NCBI GenBank assembly: GCA_020632575.1
Contig: JACKFH010000008.1
Location: 124,001-188,000 of the forward strand
DNA: 64,000 nt
Direction: 5' to 3'
Source: Candidatus Omnitrophota bacterium
GTDB taxonomy: Bacteria; Hinthialibacterota; Hinthialibacteria; OLB16
The notes under the pieces are model-generated. The model had not been told where the DNA came from and did no database searches. It saw only the letters and a program-made list of their open reading frames with translations. Position numbers and translations under genes: made by a program. Position 1 is the first letter of the stretch. Every line of letters starts with the position of its first letter. Below are positions 16,629-24,825 of the stretch, piece by piece.

Positions 16629-17749
16629 GAGGAGATTTCCTCGGAGGGATCTCCGGGTTGTCCAAACCCCTTCCAGAGCGCCCAGGCGATCCACGCCAGA
16701 ACCACAAGCCCAAAGACAAACAGACCCAGGAAGATGAGGATTGGCCCCCACTGAGTGTCGACCTTCCATTCGGCCAGAGTGAAATAATTCTCTAAAAGAA
16801 CTTCTCTCAGTTTCTCGCTGAACACGACCATCGCAAAGACGAGCAGGGCGCCAAGTCCCGAGGTGATCCATCTCAACAGGCGGTGGCAGGGTATGACCGT
16901 TAATGCGAAGAGACAGACCGTAAACGGCATGGCGACCAGGATCGAACTGGCGAAATGCCAGCCGAGTGTGGAATCGAATCTCATGAGCGATTTGACCAGA
17001 TCGGTCGGTAGCGCCGCCAAATACCAGAACCCCAGTATCATCTGAATAAATGTGGCGACAAGGGACATGACCGCCCCGGATCGCGCTTGGTCGCTTGCGT
17101 TCAGGCTTCCTCGATAGTTCCCGATCCAAACGATCCATAACCCACCGATTCCGATCGCCCCGACCACATTGTGAAGGTAGCGCGGAATGAGGAACTCCGA
17201 TCGGCTCAATAGCGTCCCCCAGAGCGATCCCGTATAGGCCTCTTCCCAGATCTCGGGCGTCAGCACGAGCACGGCGTTGGCGGTGTGAAGCAGGGCGATA
17301 AAAGTGAAACTCAGGGCGATCGCGAGATGTAATGTCAGCCGAAGAATGGGGGAGGAAAACCGGTCATCGGAACCCGACTTCGCCTTGAGCACGTAAATCA
17401 GATAAAACGCGATCACCAGGATCAGGAGCAATCCCAACCAGAAGTGCCCCATGATGATGTTCGCGGTGTAAAAAAATTGACCATATAAAACCTGCACGAA
17501 CAAAAGCGGTCCGATTCCAAAGGTGATTGCCATCGACAAGGCAACCGGTAGGACCGATAGACAGCGTTGGTAGAGCTGCTCCTTCCAATCGACTTTTCTT
17601 CCGAAATGGAGCCAAAGCAGGAACCAACTCCCTCCCAGAACGAAATTCATGAAAAGGAAATGGATGGTCTGGGTGACATCATGAAGAAGGAGCAATAGCC
17701 AAACCGGAGCGGGTAGACCCAGGGAGTCAGGACTGGGGATGAGATCCAT
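16625..17749 (-). CDS. CydA-like second subunit (A'-type) of a bd-like oxidase
   Basis: A 374-residue membrane protein with about nine helices. The second helix, DVTQTIHFLFMNFVLGG, lines up with the haem-ligand helix of E. coli CydA (His19 region), and PRYLHNVVGAIGIGG lines up with the His186 helix, so one haem b pair may be kept. There is no CxxCH. It closely resembles the product of 22413-23528 in the PxPAPVWL start and the GPLLFAQVLYG-type helix. I start at the ATG at 17749, which follows AAAGGAGGTGG; it overlaps the upstream cytochrome c-bearing gene by 23 bases, so the two are likely a subunit pair. Family membership in the bd superfamily is my manual alignment; NrfD-like proteins are the alternative. 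Confidence 0.7.
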   Translation of the reverse strand: MDLIPSPDSLGLPAPVWLLLLLHDVTQTIHFLFMNFVLGGSWFLLWLHFGRKVDWKEQLYQRCLSVLPVALSMAITFGIGPLLFVQVLYGQFFYTANIIMGHFWLGLLLILVIAFYLIYVLKAKSGSDDRFSSPILRLTLHLAIALSFTFIALLHTANAVLVLTPEIWEEAYTGSLWGTLLSRSEFLIPRYLHNVVGAIGIGGLWIVWIGNYRGSLNASDQARSGAVMSLVATFIQMILGFWYLAALPTDLVKSLMRFDSTLGWHFASSILVAMPFTVCLFALTVIPCHRLLRWITSGLGALLVFAMVVFSEKLREVLLENYFTLAEWKVDTQWGPILIFLGLFVFGLVVLAWIAWALWKGFGQPGDPSEEISS

Positions 17750-19073
17750 CGAGGGCCACCTCCTTTTTGGTCTCGTTGCCATACCGCTCGCGCTGAAGTT
17801 CCATCAGGTAGGCCGCCAAGGCTTTTCGCTCCTTGTCCGTCCCAACCAAGGGAGGCATAAAGGGTTTCAACTCATGAAGACGCTCGAGGTTGTACCAGAG
17901 AAGGTCGTCGGACCAACCGTCGATCAGGAGGACGACATCGTTGAACCCATTCACCACATGACAGGACGAACATTGAATTTCGTACATCTTCTCACCAAGC
18001 GCCTCAGGGTCGGCCGTATTTTCATCGAAACCAATTCGCTTCCATGGGGCGTTGGCCAACACGCCCTCATTGTTCGCGCGAGGAACCTCCTCCTTGGTTA
18101 GGCCATTCGAATACAAAAGATTGTAGATGACATAAGGTTTGCGGACGCCCTCGCGAACGAACTCCATGGAGACCGTCGCGATGATCGCGATCGAGAGGAG
18201 TAGCAACGAGGTTTCGAGGTTGATGTATCGCTTCCTGCGGATGAGTCCGAAGTAGGCGTAGAGGCCCACCAGAGTCGAGGCCGCGATGCCGAACAAGAAA
18301 AACAGGGTCATGGCGGCCGCACCGCCTTGGATCAATCCTTTGGCGAAGGGAGGGATGCCTTGGAAGTACCAATACGCGAATGGCAGCATCAGTACGAGCG
18401 GCCAAAGAAAGGTGGCGTTGAAATTAATCACCCGAGTTCGCTCCTCGCGGGAGAATTTCGGGTAAAGGTTGACAATCGCCATAGCGGCTAGCGATGCGAT
18501 ACCCAGGCTCGAAAGAGTCCGCAACGCGACAGTGGAGAGGAAGGTTGGATTGAGAAACCCATCCCAAACATCGCGAGTTTGAATCCAATCGCCCGGAGAC
18601 AACATGAAGGAGAGAATCCCGCTGATGATGAAGAGACTCATCCACGCCGCCACCGCGTAAATCCAGGCCAGGGCGGTGTGCTGACGTGGGGAGATTCGAC
18701 CCCAACTCGCATAGTAGGCATAGCCGGAGACAATCTCCACCAGAAAGAAAACCCACTCGATCGCCCAAAACCAGACAAAGGTGTGAATCAACATGGACGT
18801 CGCACGGGTGGAGGCAAGCGAGATCGAGAACCAGATCGCGACCCCCGAAACCGCTCCGAACACAAACCCAATCAGGAGAAGCCACTTCGAGAAAATTCTC
18901 AGGAAATTCAGAATCGTTTCGTCGGATTTCTTTCTTGCCACCGTCTCACCGACCGCGAGGATGATGCCGGCCCCGACCGAAAAATGAGCCACAAGGACAT
19001 GGATGGTGGCAATCAGACCAATGGCCATCCCACCCCCGAGTCGGGGGACATCCCAAGTTGGATACTCCCACAT
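17727..19073 (-). CDS. CydA-like oxidase subunit with C-terminal cytochrome c (copy 1)
   Basis: A 448-residue membrane protein beginning WEYPTWDVPRLGGGMAIG. The His-bearing helix ATIHVLVAHFSVGAG and the helix WFWAIEWVFFLVE match the CydA pattern around E. coli His19 and Glu99/Glu107. Where E. coli CydA has the haem b558 ligand His186 (FLHTV), I read ALRTL, an Arg. After the last helix comes a periplasmic cytochrome c with CSSCH (about residue 367) and the Met-bearing KPFMPPLVGTDKER. It is thus a bd-type oxidase fed by a c-type haem rather than quinol alone. Ribosome site AAGGGAGTC. It overlaps the A'-type gene downstream, and lies 173 bases downstream of the terminator that follows the related gene. 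Confidence 0.8.
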   Translation of the reverse strand: MWEYPTWDVPRLGGGMAIGLIATIHVLVAHFSVGAGIILAVGETVARKKSDETILNFLRIFSKWLLLIGFVFGAVSGVAIWFSISLASTRATSMLIHTFVWFWAIEWVFFLVEIVSGYAYYASWGRISPRQHTALAWIYAVAAWMSLFIISGILSFMLSPGDWIQTRDVWDGFLNPTFLSTVALRTLSSLGIASLAAMAIVNLYPKFSREERTRVINFNATFLWPLVLMLPFAYWYFQGIPPFAKGLIQGGAAAMTLFFLFGIAASTLVGLYAYFGLIRRKRYINLETSLLLLSIAIIATVSMEFVREGVRKPYVIYNLLYSNGLTKEEVPRANNEGVLANAPWKRIGFDENTADPEALGEKMYEIQCSSCHVVNGFNDVVLLIDGWSDDLLWYNLERLHELKPFMPPLVGTDKERKALAAYLMELQRERYGNETKKEVALDGSHPQS

Positions 19074-19240
19074 GTTCGACTCCCTTCGCAGGATTTGGAT
19101 CCGTCGCGCACCCGAGTCTATCTCTGTTCCGATGAATGTGAATCAGACAAAATCGCCCGGAATTATCCGAGATAGGATGATTTCAGTGTATTCAGAATTT
19201 CCAGAAAAAACAAGTTAGGGACTTTTGATGCACCATTCTA

Positions 19241-19276
19241 AAGAAAAAGCCCTCCCGAGTAGAAAAGGTAGGGCTT
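19241..19276 (-). terminator. Rho-independent terminator inside the respiratory cluster
   Basis: On the minus strand, AAGCCCT (19276-19270) pairs with AGGGCTT (19253-19247), followed by TTTTTCTTT. It lies just after the stop of the 19299-20804 gene and splits the cluster into two transcription units. Confidence 0.8.
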
Positions 19277-19298
19277 GTCTCGTAAAGGTTGACGTAAT

Positions 19299-20804
19299 TC
19301 AGTTGTTCGTCCGCGCCACTTGGTGAACCGGCTCAGCCGGTTGTGCTTGCTCTCCTCCATGAGCCATCTCGTTGAGGTAAAGCGCGAGAGCTTCCCGTTC
19401 GGTCTCGGTTCCCACCAACGGTGGCATAAAGGCGCGGTAGGGGGAATCCTCCTTGTAGTCATGCAGCATGCCGAGCATGTTCCGAATCGAGGTCAGATCT
19501 CGGTCCCTCAGGAAGTTCTTCATCGAGCGGTAAGCGTCACGGGTGTGGCAGGCCAGGCACTGTCCCTGAAACATGAGTTCCCCTCGTCTCAGGGTCTCGG
19601 GGGCCACTTGCGGTCCCAGGGTTTCCGAAGCGAGTTGGACTCCGCCATTCCAGGCATGATCGAATTCGGCCCAAGCGACCCGTTCCTCCTCGGTCGCCCA
19701 AAGACTCTGAGTGAGATACCCCTCACTGTTGAATTTTTCCACCTCGGAAATGTGCGGTTCGCCCACAGGTGTCTTTCGGATGCCATTCGAATACATGTGT
19801 TCGCCCACGACATAGGGTTTCCGCAGCATCTCACGAGCCTTTTCGGTGGATCCAGTCGCGGCCAGACCAAGGACCAGGAGACAAACCGCGTAGCCGAAAC
19901 CAAACTCTCGCGGGTTCCGGTAAGCAACAAAATAAGCGATGCACAAGATTGTTGCCGAGGTCATCACCGTGATCAGCGCGGTGCGGGTGACTTGAGTGAA
20001 GGTGCCCGACCCGATGGTGGAGATCCCTAACCCCAGGAGCTGGCTCTGGGATTCCGGAACTTGATACAAATACCAAAGGAAGCAGATCGGCATAAGAAAG
20101 AAAGCCGGAAGCAGCCACCCAAAGGACCAGCGGATCACCTCCGTCTTTAATGCGCCCTGCTTGTTCCCATCCAACCGACTGGCGGTGACCAGCGCCCAAA
20201 GGCCGGCGAGTGAGACACAGACCAAAGTCCGTAGGAACAGACTGGGCCAATAGGTCGGATTGAAGAAGGCCTGAAAGAATCGGCTCGCCTCCTGGCCGGA
20301 ACCAGCCACCTCCAACCAGGCCGCGCCAGGAGTGAGCATGAAGGTCAGGATGCCGTTGATGATGAACAGTGTGAAGAATGAGGCTCCCGCATAGAGCCAA
20401 CCCACCTTGAGATGGAGGCGTTCGGGAATGCGATTCCAAGTGTAGTAGTAGACGGCTGCGGTGGAGAGTTCGATGATGAAAAAGACCCACTCGATCGCCC
20501 ATCCGAAGACAAAATTGTGAATGAGCGTGCTGGTCCCTTCCGGTGAGGCCAGCCCGATGGCGAACCAGATCCCGACACCTGAAACCGCGCCATAGACTCC
20601 GGTCAGGATCAAGAAAAATTTGGCATGGTTGGGCAGAAACTCCAGCCAGTCTTTCCTCCCCTTTTTGAGAGCCCTCGACTCCGCCATCGGCAAGTACAAC
20701 CCGCCGCCCACCGCGAAGTGAGAGATCATGACATGGAAAATGGCGATCGACCCAATGACCCAACCGCTTCCGATATGAGGAACATCCCATGCGGGGTAAT
20801 TCAT
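19299..20804 (-). CDS. CydA-like oxidase subunit with C-terminal cytochrome c (copy 2)
   Basis: A 501-residue homologue of the 17727-19073 product, starting NYPAWDVPHIGSGWVIG. It has the His helix SIAIFHVMISHFAVGGG, the helix FGWAIEWVFFIIE with the Glu pair, and NPTYWPSLFLRTLV, again with Arg where CydA has the b558 His. The C-terminal c-type domain has CLACH at about residue 414 and AFMPPLVGTETER as the Met region. It lies 46 bases downstream of the cytochrome b gene and is followed by a terminator, so it is the last gene of the bc-type operon. Ribosome site AAAGGAGTC. Electrons could flow from the bc-type module through this haem c to its b haems. Whether it reduces oxygen or another acceptor cannot be told. 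Confidence 0.8.
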   Translation of the reverse strand: MNYPAWDVPHIGSGWVIGSIAIFHVMISHFAVGGGLYLPMAESRALKKGRKDWLEFLPNHAKFFLILTGVYGAVSGVGIWFAIGLASPEGTSTLIHNFVFGWAIEWVFFIIELSTAAVYYYTWNRIPERLHLKVGWLYAGASFFTLFIINGILTFMLTPGAAWLEVAGSGQEASRFFQAFFNPTYWPSLFLRTLVCVSLAGLWALVTASRLDGNKQGALKTEVIRWSFGWLLPAFFLMPICFLWYLYQVPESQSQLLGLGISTIGSGTFTQVTRTALITVMTSATILCIAYFVAYRNPREFGFGYAVCLLVLGLAATGSTEKAREMLRKPYVVGEHMYSNGIRKTPVGEPHISEVEKFNSEGYLTQSLWATEEERVAWAEFDHAWNGGVQLASETLGPQVAPETLRRGELMFQGQCLACHTRDAYRSMKNFLRDRDLTSIRNMLGMLHDYKEDSPYRAFMPPLVGTETEREALALYLNEMAHGGEQAQPAEPVHQVARTNN

Positions 20805-20850
20805 CGAAACGACTCCTTTGCCGTGACAATTCGATCGGTGTTTGTCTGTC

Positions 20851-21957
20851 TCATAGCGCCGAGTACCCCCAGATCGTGAATACGATCACCGTCGCGAGGA
20901 CCACAAAGCCGATCCAGGTGGCGGTCCGCGCCCGGGCGGCGTTTTTGTTGTTCATGTCATAAAGCGGGATGACAGCCCAAATCAAACCGCCCAGAGTGAA
21001 CAACGCCATTCCCATGATTTCTCCAGTCAGACCAGGGAACCAGTTGCCAAAGACTTTCAGCACCTGAAAGGGGACCATAAAATACCACTCGGGATGGATG
21101 CCCTGCGGCGCGGGCGCCAGCGGATCCGCCTGAGGCCCGAGGTCCCAGGGGTAGAGCGAAGCGAGCAACGCGAGGACATTGAGCGCGATCAACCACATCG
21201 CAAGATCCTTCGCGAAAAAGTTCGGGAAGAAAGGAATCGAACTCCTTTCCGATTCCGGTTTCGCTTCCTCGCTGGGAGGGACCGCGTTCCCGTGTTTCTG
21301 CACGAGGAACAGGTGGAACATCAACACCGGAACGAACAACGCCGGCAGGATGACCACATGCAGAGCGAAAAACCGTTGGATGGTGTTTTCGTTGACATCC
21401 GGACCGCCTCGAATCAAGTCCCCCATGATGGGGCCAATGACTGGGATGGAGGTGGGGATGTCGAGTCCGACTTTGGTGGCGAAATAAGCGAGTTCATCCA
21501 TGGGGAGCAGATAACCACTGAACCCGAAAGTCATCGCGAGCCCCAATAGGACAAGCCCCGACCACCAGCCAAACTCCCTCGGAGCTCGGTAAGCCTTCAT
21601 AAAGAAGACCGAAAACATGTGGACAAAGACCGCGACAATCATCAGGTTGGCCGACCAGGAGTGAGCCGAACGGATCAGCCAACCGAAGTCGATGTCATAG
21701 GTGATGCGGCGGACAGAGTCGAAGGCATCGACGCCGGGGCGGTAATAGACCAAGAGCAACACTCCACTGATGGCTTGAATCAGAAAGAAGAACAGCGAGA
21801 TCCCACCCCAGTAGTACCAGAAGGATTGGGTGTGTTGCGGAACTCTCTTGTGTCTGGCGATTTCCAAGATCTCCGAGAGACCGAGTCGTTCATCCAGGAA
21901 GGTCCAGACCTTGGAGGGTGGGGGTGACTCAAGCGCGCGAGACGATGACTTGGGCAT
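20851..21957 (-). CDS. b6-type cytochrome b with PEWY (bc complex)
   Basis: A 368-residue cytochrome b of a quinol-oxidising bc complex, with the N-terminal (b6) and C-terminal (subunit IV) parts in one chain. His ligand pairs are HSWSANLMIVAVFVH (14 apart) and HVVILPALFVPVLMFH (15 apart); the 15-residue spacing of the second pair is the b6-type pattern. The Qo-site motif PEWY is present in GIHPEWYFMVPFQVLK. Eight helices are seen. GGAGGTGAAAG precedes the ATG, which overlaps the Rieske gene by 29 bases. Confidence 0.92.
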   Translation of the reverse strand: MPKSSSRALESPPPSKVWTFLDERLGLSEILEIARHKRVPQHTQSFWYYWGGISLFFFLIQAISGVLLLVYYRPGVDAFDSVRRITYDIDFGWLIRSAHSWSANLMIVAVFVHMFSVFFMKAYRAPREFGWWSGLVLLGLAMTFGFSGYLLPMDELAYFATKVGLDIPTSIPVIGPIMGDLIRGGPDVNENTIQRFFALHVVILPALFVPVLMFHLFLVQKHGNAVPPSEEAKPESERSSIPFFPNFFAKDLAMWLIALNVLALLASLYPWDLGPQADPLAPAPQGIHPEWYFMVPFQVLKVFGNWFPGLTGEIMGMALFTLGGLIWAVIPLYDMNNKNAARARTATWIGFVVLATVIVFTIWGYSAL

Positions 21958-22420
21958 CTTTCACCTCCACATTGTATTTCCGAAGACTTCTTGGTGGCGG
22001 TCCTGAGACCGGATGTCCGGAGACCGGATCGTAAACCCCGCCATGACAGGCGCAGTGGATCCGATTCTTGTCGGTCTCGTATTGAACGGTGCAACCGAGG
22101 TGAGTGCAGACCGCGTCGAAACTCGCCCAACTGCCATCGAGATGGTGGATCAACATGGCCGGACGCGCTCCGAACCGGAACATGAGCACCGATCCCGGAT
22201 CAAGCGATGCCGCGTCAAGCGAGACCTCGGTGATGGCCGCCATCAGCGCCGCCTCCTCGGCCGGATCGTTCAAGTAGCGGTAAATCGGGTAGCCGAGCGC
22301 TCCGGCATAGCAAGCGCCAAACAGGCCGAATCCGACCTTCACAAATTTCCTTCGAGACAGCGGGTCGTATTCGAGCCCGGCATCCAAAGGTCCAAGCGTA
22401 TCCGTGGGGGAATCAGACAT
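21929..22420 (-). CDS. Rieske iron-sulfur subunit of the bc complex
   Basis: A 163-residue protein with a twin-Arg-containing N-terminus (DPLSRRKFVKVGFGLFG) that should act as Tat signal-anchor, a membrane helix (about 28-45) and a Rieske domain. The 2Fe-2S ligand boxes are CTHLGC and CACHGG (about 105-135), and the Pro loop is GPPPRSLRKY. The C-A-C-H box replaces the usual C-P-C-H. It oxidises quinol together with cytochrome b, whose gene follows. Ribosome site AAAGGAG. It overlaps the upstream A'-type gene by eight bases. TatB/TatC genes at 52758-54055 could serve its export. Confidence 0.93.
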   Translation of the reverse strand: MSDSPTDTLGPLDAGLEYDPLSRRKFVKVGFGLFGACYAGALGYPIYRYLNDPAEEAALMAAITEVSLDAASLDPGSVLMFRFGARPAMLIHHLDGSWASFDAVCTHLGCTVQYETDKNRIHCACHGGVYDPVSGHPVSGPPPRSLRKYNVEVKDAQVIVSRA

Positions 22421-23528
22421 ACCGTTCCTCGACTCCTTTCGCGCGTGCGACCACAGTGGCCAACCAGAAGAGAACGCCGATTGCTAGGACAAAGAGTAAT
22501 AAAAAGGCTCCGACAACCACCCAGTTGGAGGCGACTTGCCGGTCCCAGACATCCAGTCCATAAGAAAGCAAAGTCAGATCGCGAATGCCCGACCGTGCGA
22601 CCGCCCCGAAAAGAACTTCGAGAAAGAGGACCGCTCCAGCAATGCCGGGTAATAAGTAAGATTGGGTGGCGGGATTCTTGAGGGTCAGGAGCCCGACTGC
22701 CACCATGGCCAACATAGCCAAGACCCACAACCACACTGAAATTCCAAAAACAGCATGGCCCCAAAGGGCCTCCCTCAGTTCCGGTTTCTGAGCCATCACC
22801 GCCCAAGTCCCGGTCGCCAACTGTCCAATCACTCCGAGAAGGATCAGGATCGGGCCAGTCCGAGCAAACTGAGAAGCGGCTTCGGGCGCGATAAACTTCT
22901 TGCGGGCCAAAAACAAGAAAACCACCCCACCCGTGGTCAGTCCCCCGGTCATCATGAACAGCCATCTCGGAACCACGGTCGGATCCCCGGTGTTCAGATT
23001 GAGGCCTTGGGGGTGAGCCCGGTACATCTCGGCCCAGACCTCGGGCCGATTCATGAGAGTCATATTGGTCGAATAGATGTACCCAATCGCGAGCGTCAGA
23101 AGCAGACAGGAGAGGCCGATCCAACCCCAGGGTCGTCCCTCCTTGGCCCGGCCCGCGAGAACATAAAGGAGGGCGTAATCAGCCATCAACAAGAAGATGA
23201 CCGAGATCCAAAAAGCCCCCATCAATACACTGCTGGTATAGAGAGCCCGACCATAGAGAACCTGTGCGAAAAGGAGAGGCGGGACTCCGAGATTGATGAC
23301 ATAAGTCATCAGGACCGGGAGCCGATTCACCACGATTCCCGATCCATCGATTAAGGCCTGATTTCCAGAGGCCCTTCCGCGAAGGGACCAAATTATGGCG
23401 ACCAAAAGCGCCCCGACAAAGGCCTGGACTGCAAGAAAATGGAGGGTGACAGTCACCAACTCGAGCGCCTTGAACAACCATACGGGTGCGGGAAGCGGGA
23501 TGGGATCCACCCCTGGAAATAGCGGCAT
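22413..23528 (-). CDS. CydA-like second subunit (A'-type), first gene of bc operon
   Basis: A 371-residue polytopic protein of about nine helices, similar to the 16625-17749 product. The helix VTVTLHFLAVQAFVGALLV carries the His aligned with E. coli CydA His19, and GVPPLLFAQVLYGRALYT is shared with the other A'-type copy. The position of E. coli His186 reads PRWLFMMTGG, with no His. No CxxCH is present. ATG 23528 follows AGGAG. It leads an operon A'-Rieske-cytochrome b-A(cyt c). Homology to CydA is from manual comparison; a quinone-reactive NrfD/PsrC-type anchor is another reading. Confidence 0.68.
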   Translation of the reverse strand: MPLFPGVDPIPLPAPVWLFKALELVTVTLHFLAVQAFVGALLVAIIWSLRGRASGNQALIDGSGIVVNRLPVLMTYVINLGVPPLLFAQVLYGRALYTSSVLMGAFWISVIFLLMADYALLYVLAGRAKEGRPWGWIGLSCLLLTLAIGYIYSTNMTLMNRPEVWAEMYRAHPQGLNLNTGDPTVVPRWLFMMTGGLTTGGVVFLFLARKKFIAPEAASQFARTGPILILLGVIGQLATGTWAVMAQKPELREALWGHAVFGISVWLWVLAMLAMVAVGLLTLKNPATQSYLLPGIAGAVLFLEVLFGAVARSGIRDLTLLSYGLDVWDRQVASNWVVVGAFLLLFVLAIGVLFWLATVVARAKGVEERYV

Positions 23529-23771
23529 TTCTCTTTCTCCTGAGGCTCACGCCGGATACTGGACCGAAGTTAAAGGATTGCTGGAACGAGCAATTAAAAG
23601 ATTCTAGTACTCTAATACTTGTTATTCAATCCCAAACAACCCTCCATCAACCCCATTTCCCGCCATTGGCGAGCGATCTACTTGGGAGGGTTTGGGGGAA
23701 AGGGGATGAGAGGAAGACGGTTTCATCCTATTGTCCCGATGAGGTCTGTATTCAATCCGGAGGTTTAAATA

Positions 23772-24695
23772 ATGACGCGCCTGTCGATTCCAACAATCCT
23801 ACTTCTCATCCTGTCTTGTGGGGCCAACTGGGCTCAGACTCCCAAGGAATTGCACCCTGTGGATGAGGATGGATTTAACATCCTCATGCGGATTCTCGAG
23901 ATTGATCCGAACATCCCTCTCGATCCGCGCATCACCGAGAAGAAGGAAAACGAGACGACCATCCGGGAGAAGATTGTCTTCCGAGGGGTCCAAGGTCGAC
24001 TGGTTCCCGCCTACTTCGAGTATCCGAAGGACGCCTCCGGGCCTTTCCCGCTGGTCCTCATGCTCCATGGCTGGTCCGGTTCGAAAGACAGTTGGACGGA
24101 CGAGAACAACTACCACAGCGGGGGGAATGTTAGGAAAGGTCTTCTTGAGAAGGGGATTGCGGTTTTCGCATTCGATTCCCCGACTCATGGAGATCGGATC
24201 GCCGAGAACGATTACGCGCCGGTTAACCACTATCCCGGCCCCGAAGCCGAGGGGCGCACCAATCTGATGACGCTCCAGGAAATTGTCCTCGGAACGGTTC
24301 GCGACGCTCAGCGGGGACTCGACTATTTGGCGACCCGACCCGAGGTGGACATGGACCGGGTCGGCTTGATCGGGTACAGCATGGGAGGATGGGAGAGTTT
24401 TCCCTTGACCGCGGCCGAGCCCCGGATCAAAGTGACCGCGGCTTGTGTCACTCCCGCTCGCATGGACGCTTACAACCCCATCGGTTCCGAGCATTATATC
24501 CGCGGGATTGGCGACCGGCCTTATGCGATGTTCATGGGACGCGAGGATTCGATGTGCCCTATTGACCACGCCCTGGGGTTGTATGATCTAATCCCCTCCC
24601 CTCAGAAGAAACTGAAGATTTACGAGAGCGGTCACAAACTGCCCGTTAGTTACGCCCCCGAGGCGGTGGACTGGCTGACACGGCATCTCCAGTGA
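23772..24695 (+). CDS. Secreted alpha/beta hydrolase (dienelactone hydrolase-like)
   Basis: A 307-residue exported protein with a signal peptide (about 1-21, ending ANWAQ) and a CGAN stretch that is not a convincing lipobox. It has an alpha/beta-hydrolase fold: oxyanion region LVLMLHGWSGSKDSW, nucleophile GYSMGG (Ser at about 203), acid in GREDSMCPIDH, and His in YESGHKLP. ATG 23772 follows GGAGG. Substrate unknown; secreted acyl esterases of this sort are common in polysaccharide-degrading bacteria. The 243 bases upstream, shared with the divergent bc operon, must hold both promoters. Confidence 0.82.
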   Translation: MTRLSIPTILLLILSCGANWAQTPKELHPVDEDGFNILMRILEIDPNIPLDPRITEKKENETTIREKIVFRGVQGRLVPAYFEYPKDASGPFPLVLMLHGWSGSKDSWTDENNYHSGGNVRKGLLEKGIAVFAFDSPTHGDRIAENDYAPVNHYPGPEAEGRTNLMTLQEIVLGTVRDAQRGLDYLATRPEVDMDRVGLIGYSMGGWESFPLTAAEPRIKVTAACVTPARMDAYNPIGSEHYIRGIGDRPYAMFMGREDSMCPIDHALGLYDLIPSPQKKLKIYESGHKLPVSYAPEAVDWLTRHLQ

Positions 24696-24710
24696 TGCAT
24701 ACCCTCTCTC

Positions 24711-24787
24711 GTCATTCCCGCGAAGGCGGGAATCCAGAGCGGGGCTAGAGCGTGTCATGAGTGGATTCCCGCCTGCGCGGGAATGAC
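24711..24787. repeat. Palindromic repeat (GTCATTCCCGCG family)
   Basis: Two 26-base arms, matching in 25 positions, begin GTCATTCCCGCG and enclose about 25 bases; each arm is itself a hairpin. A related copy is at 58001-58075. This repeat type is widespread in many bacterial genomes. Confidence 0.85.
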
Positions 24788-24825
24788 GGTCGGATGATCG
24801 CGAGCGAAAGGAACAAGCAGGAATT

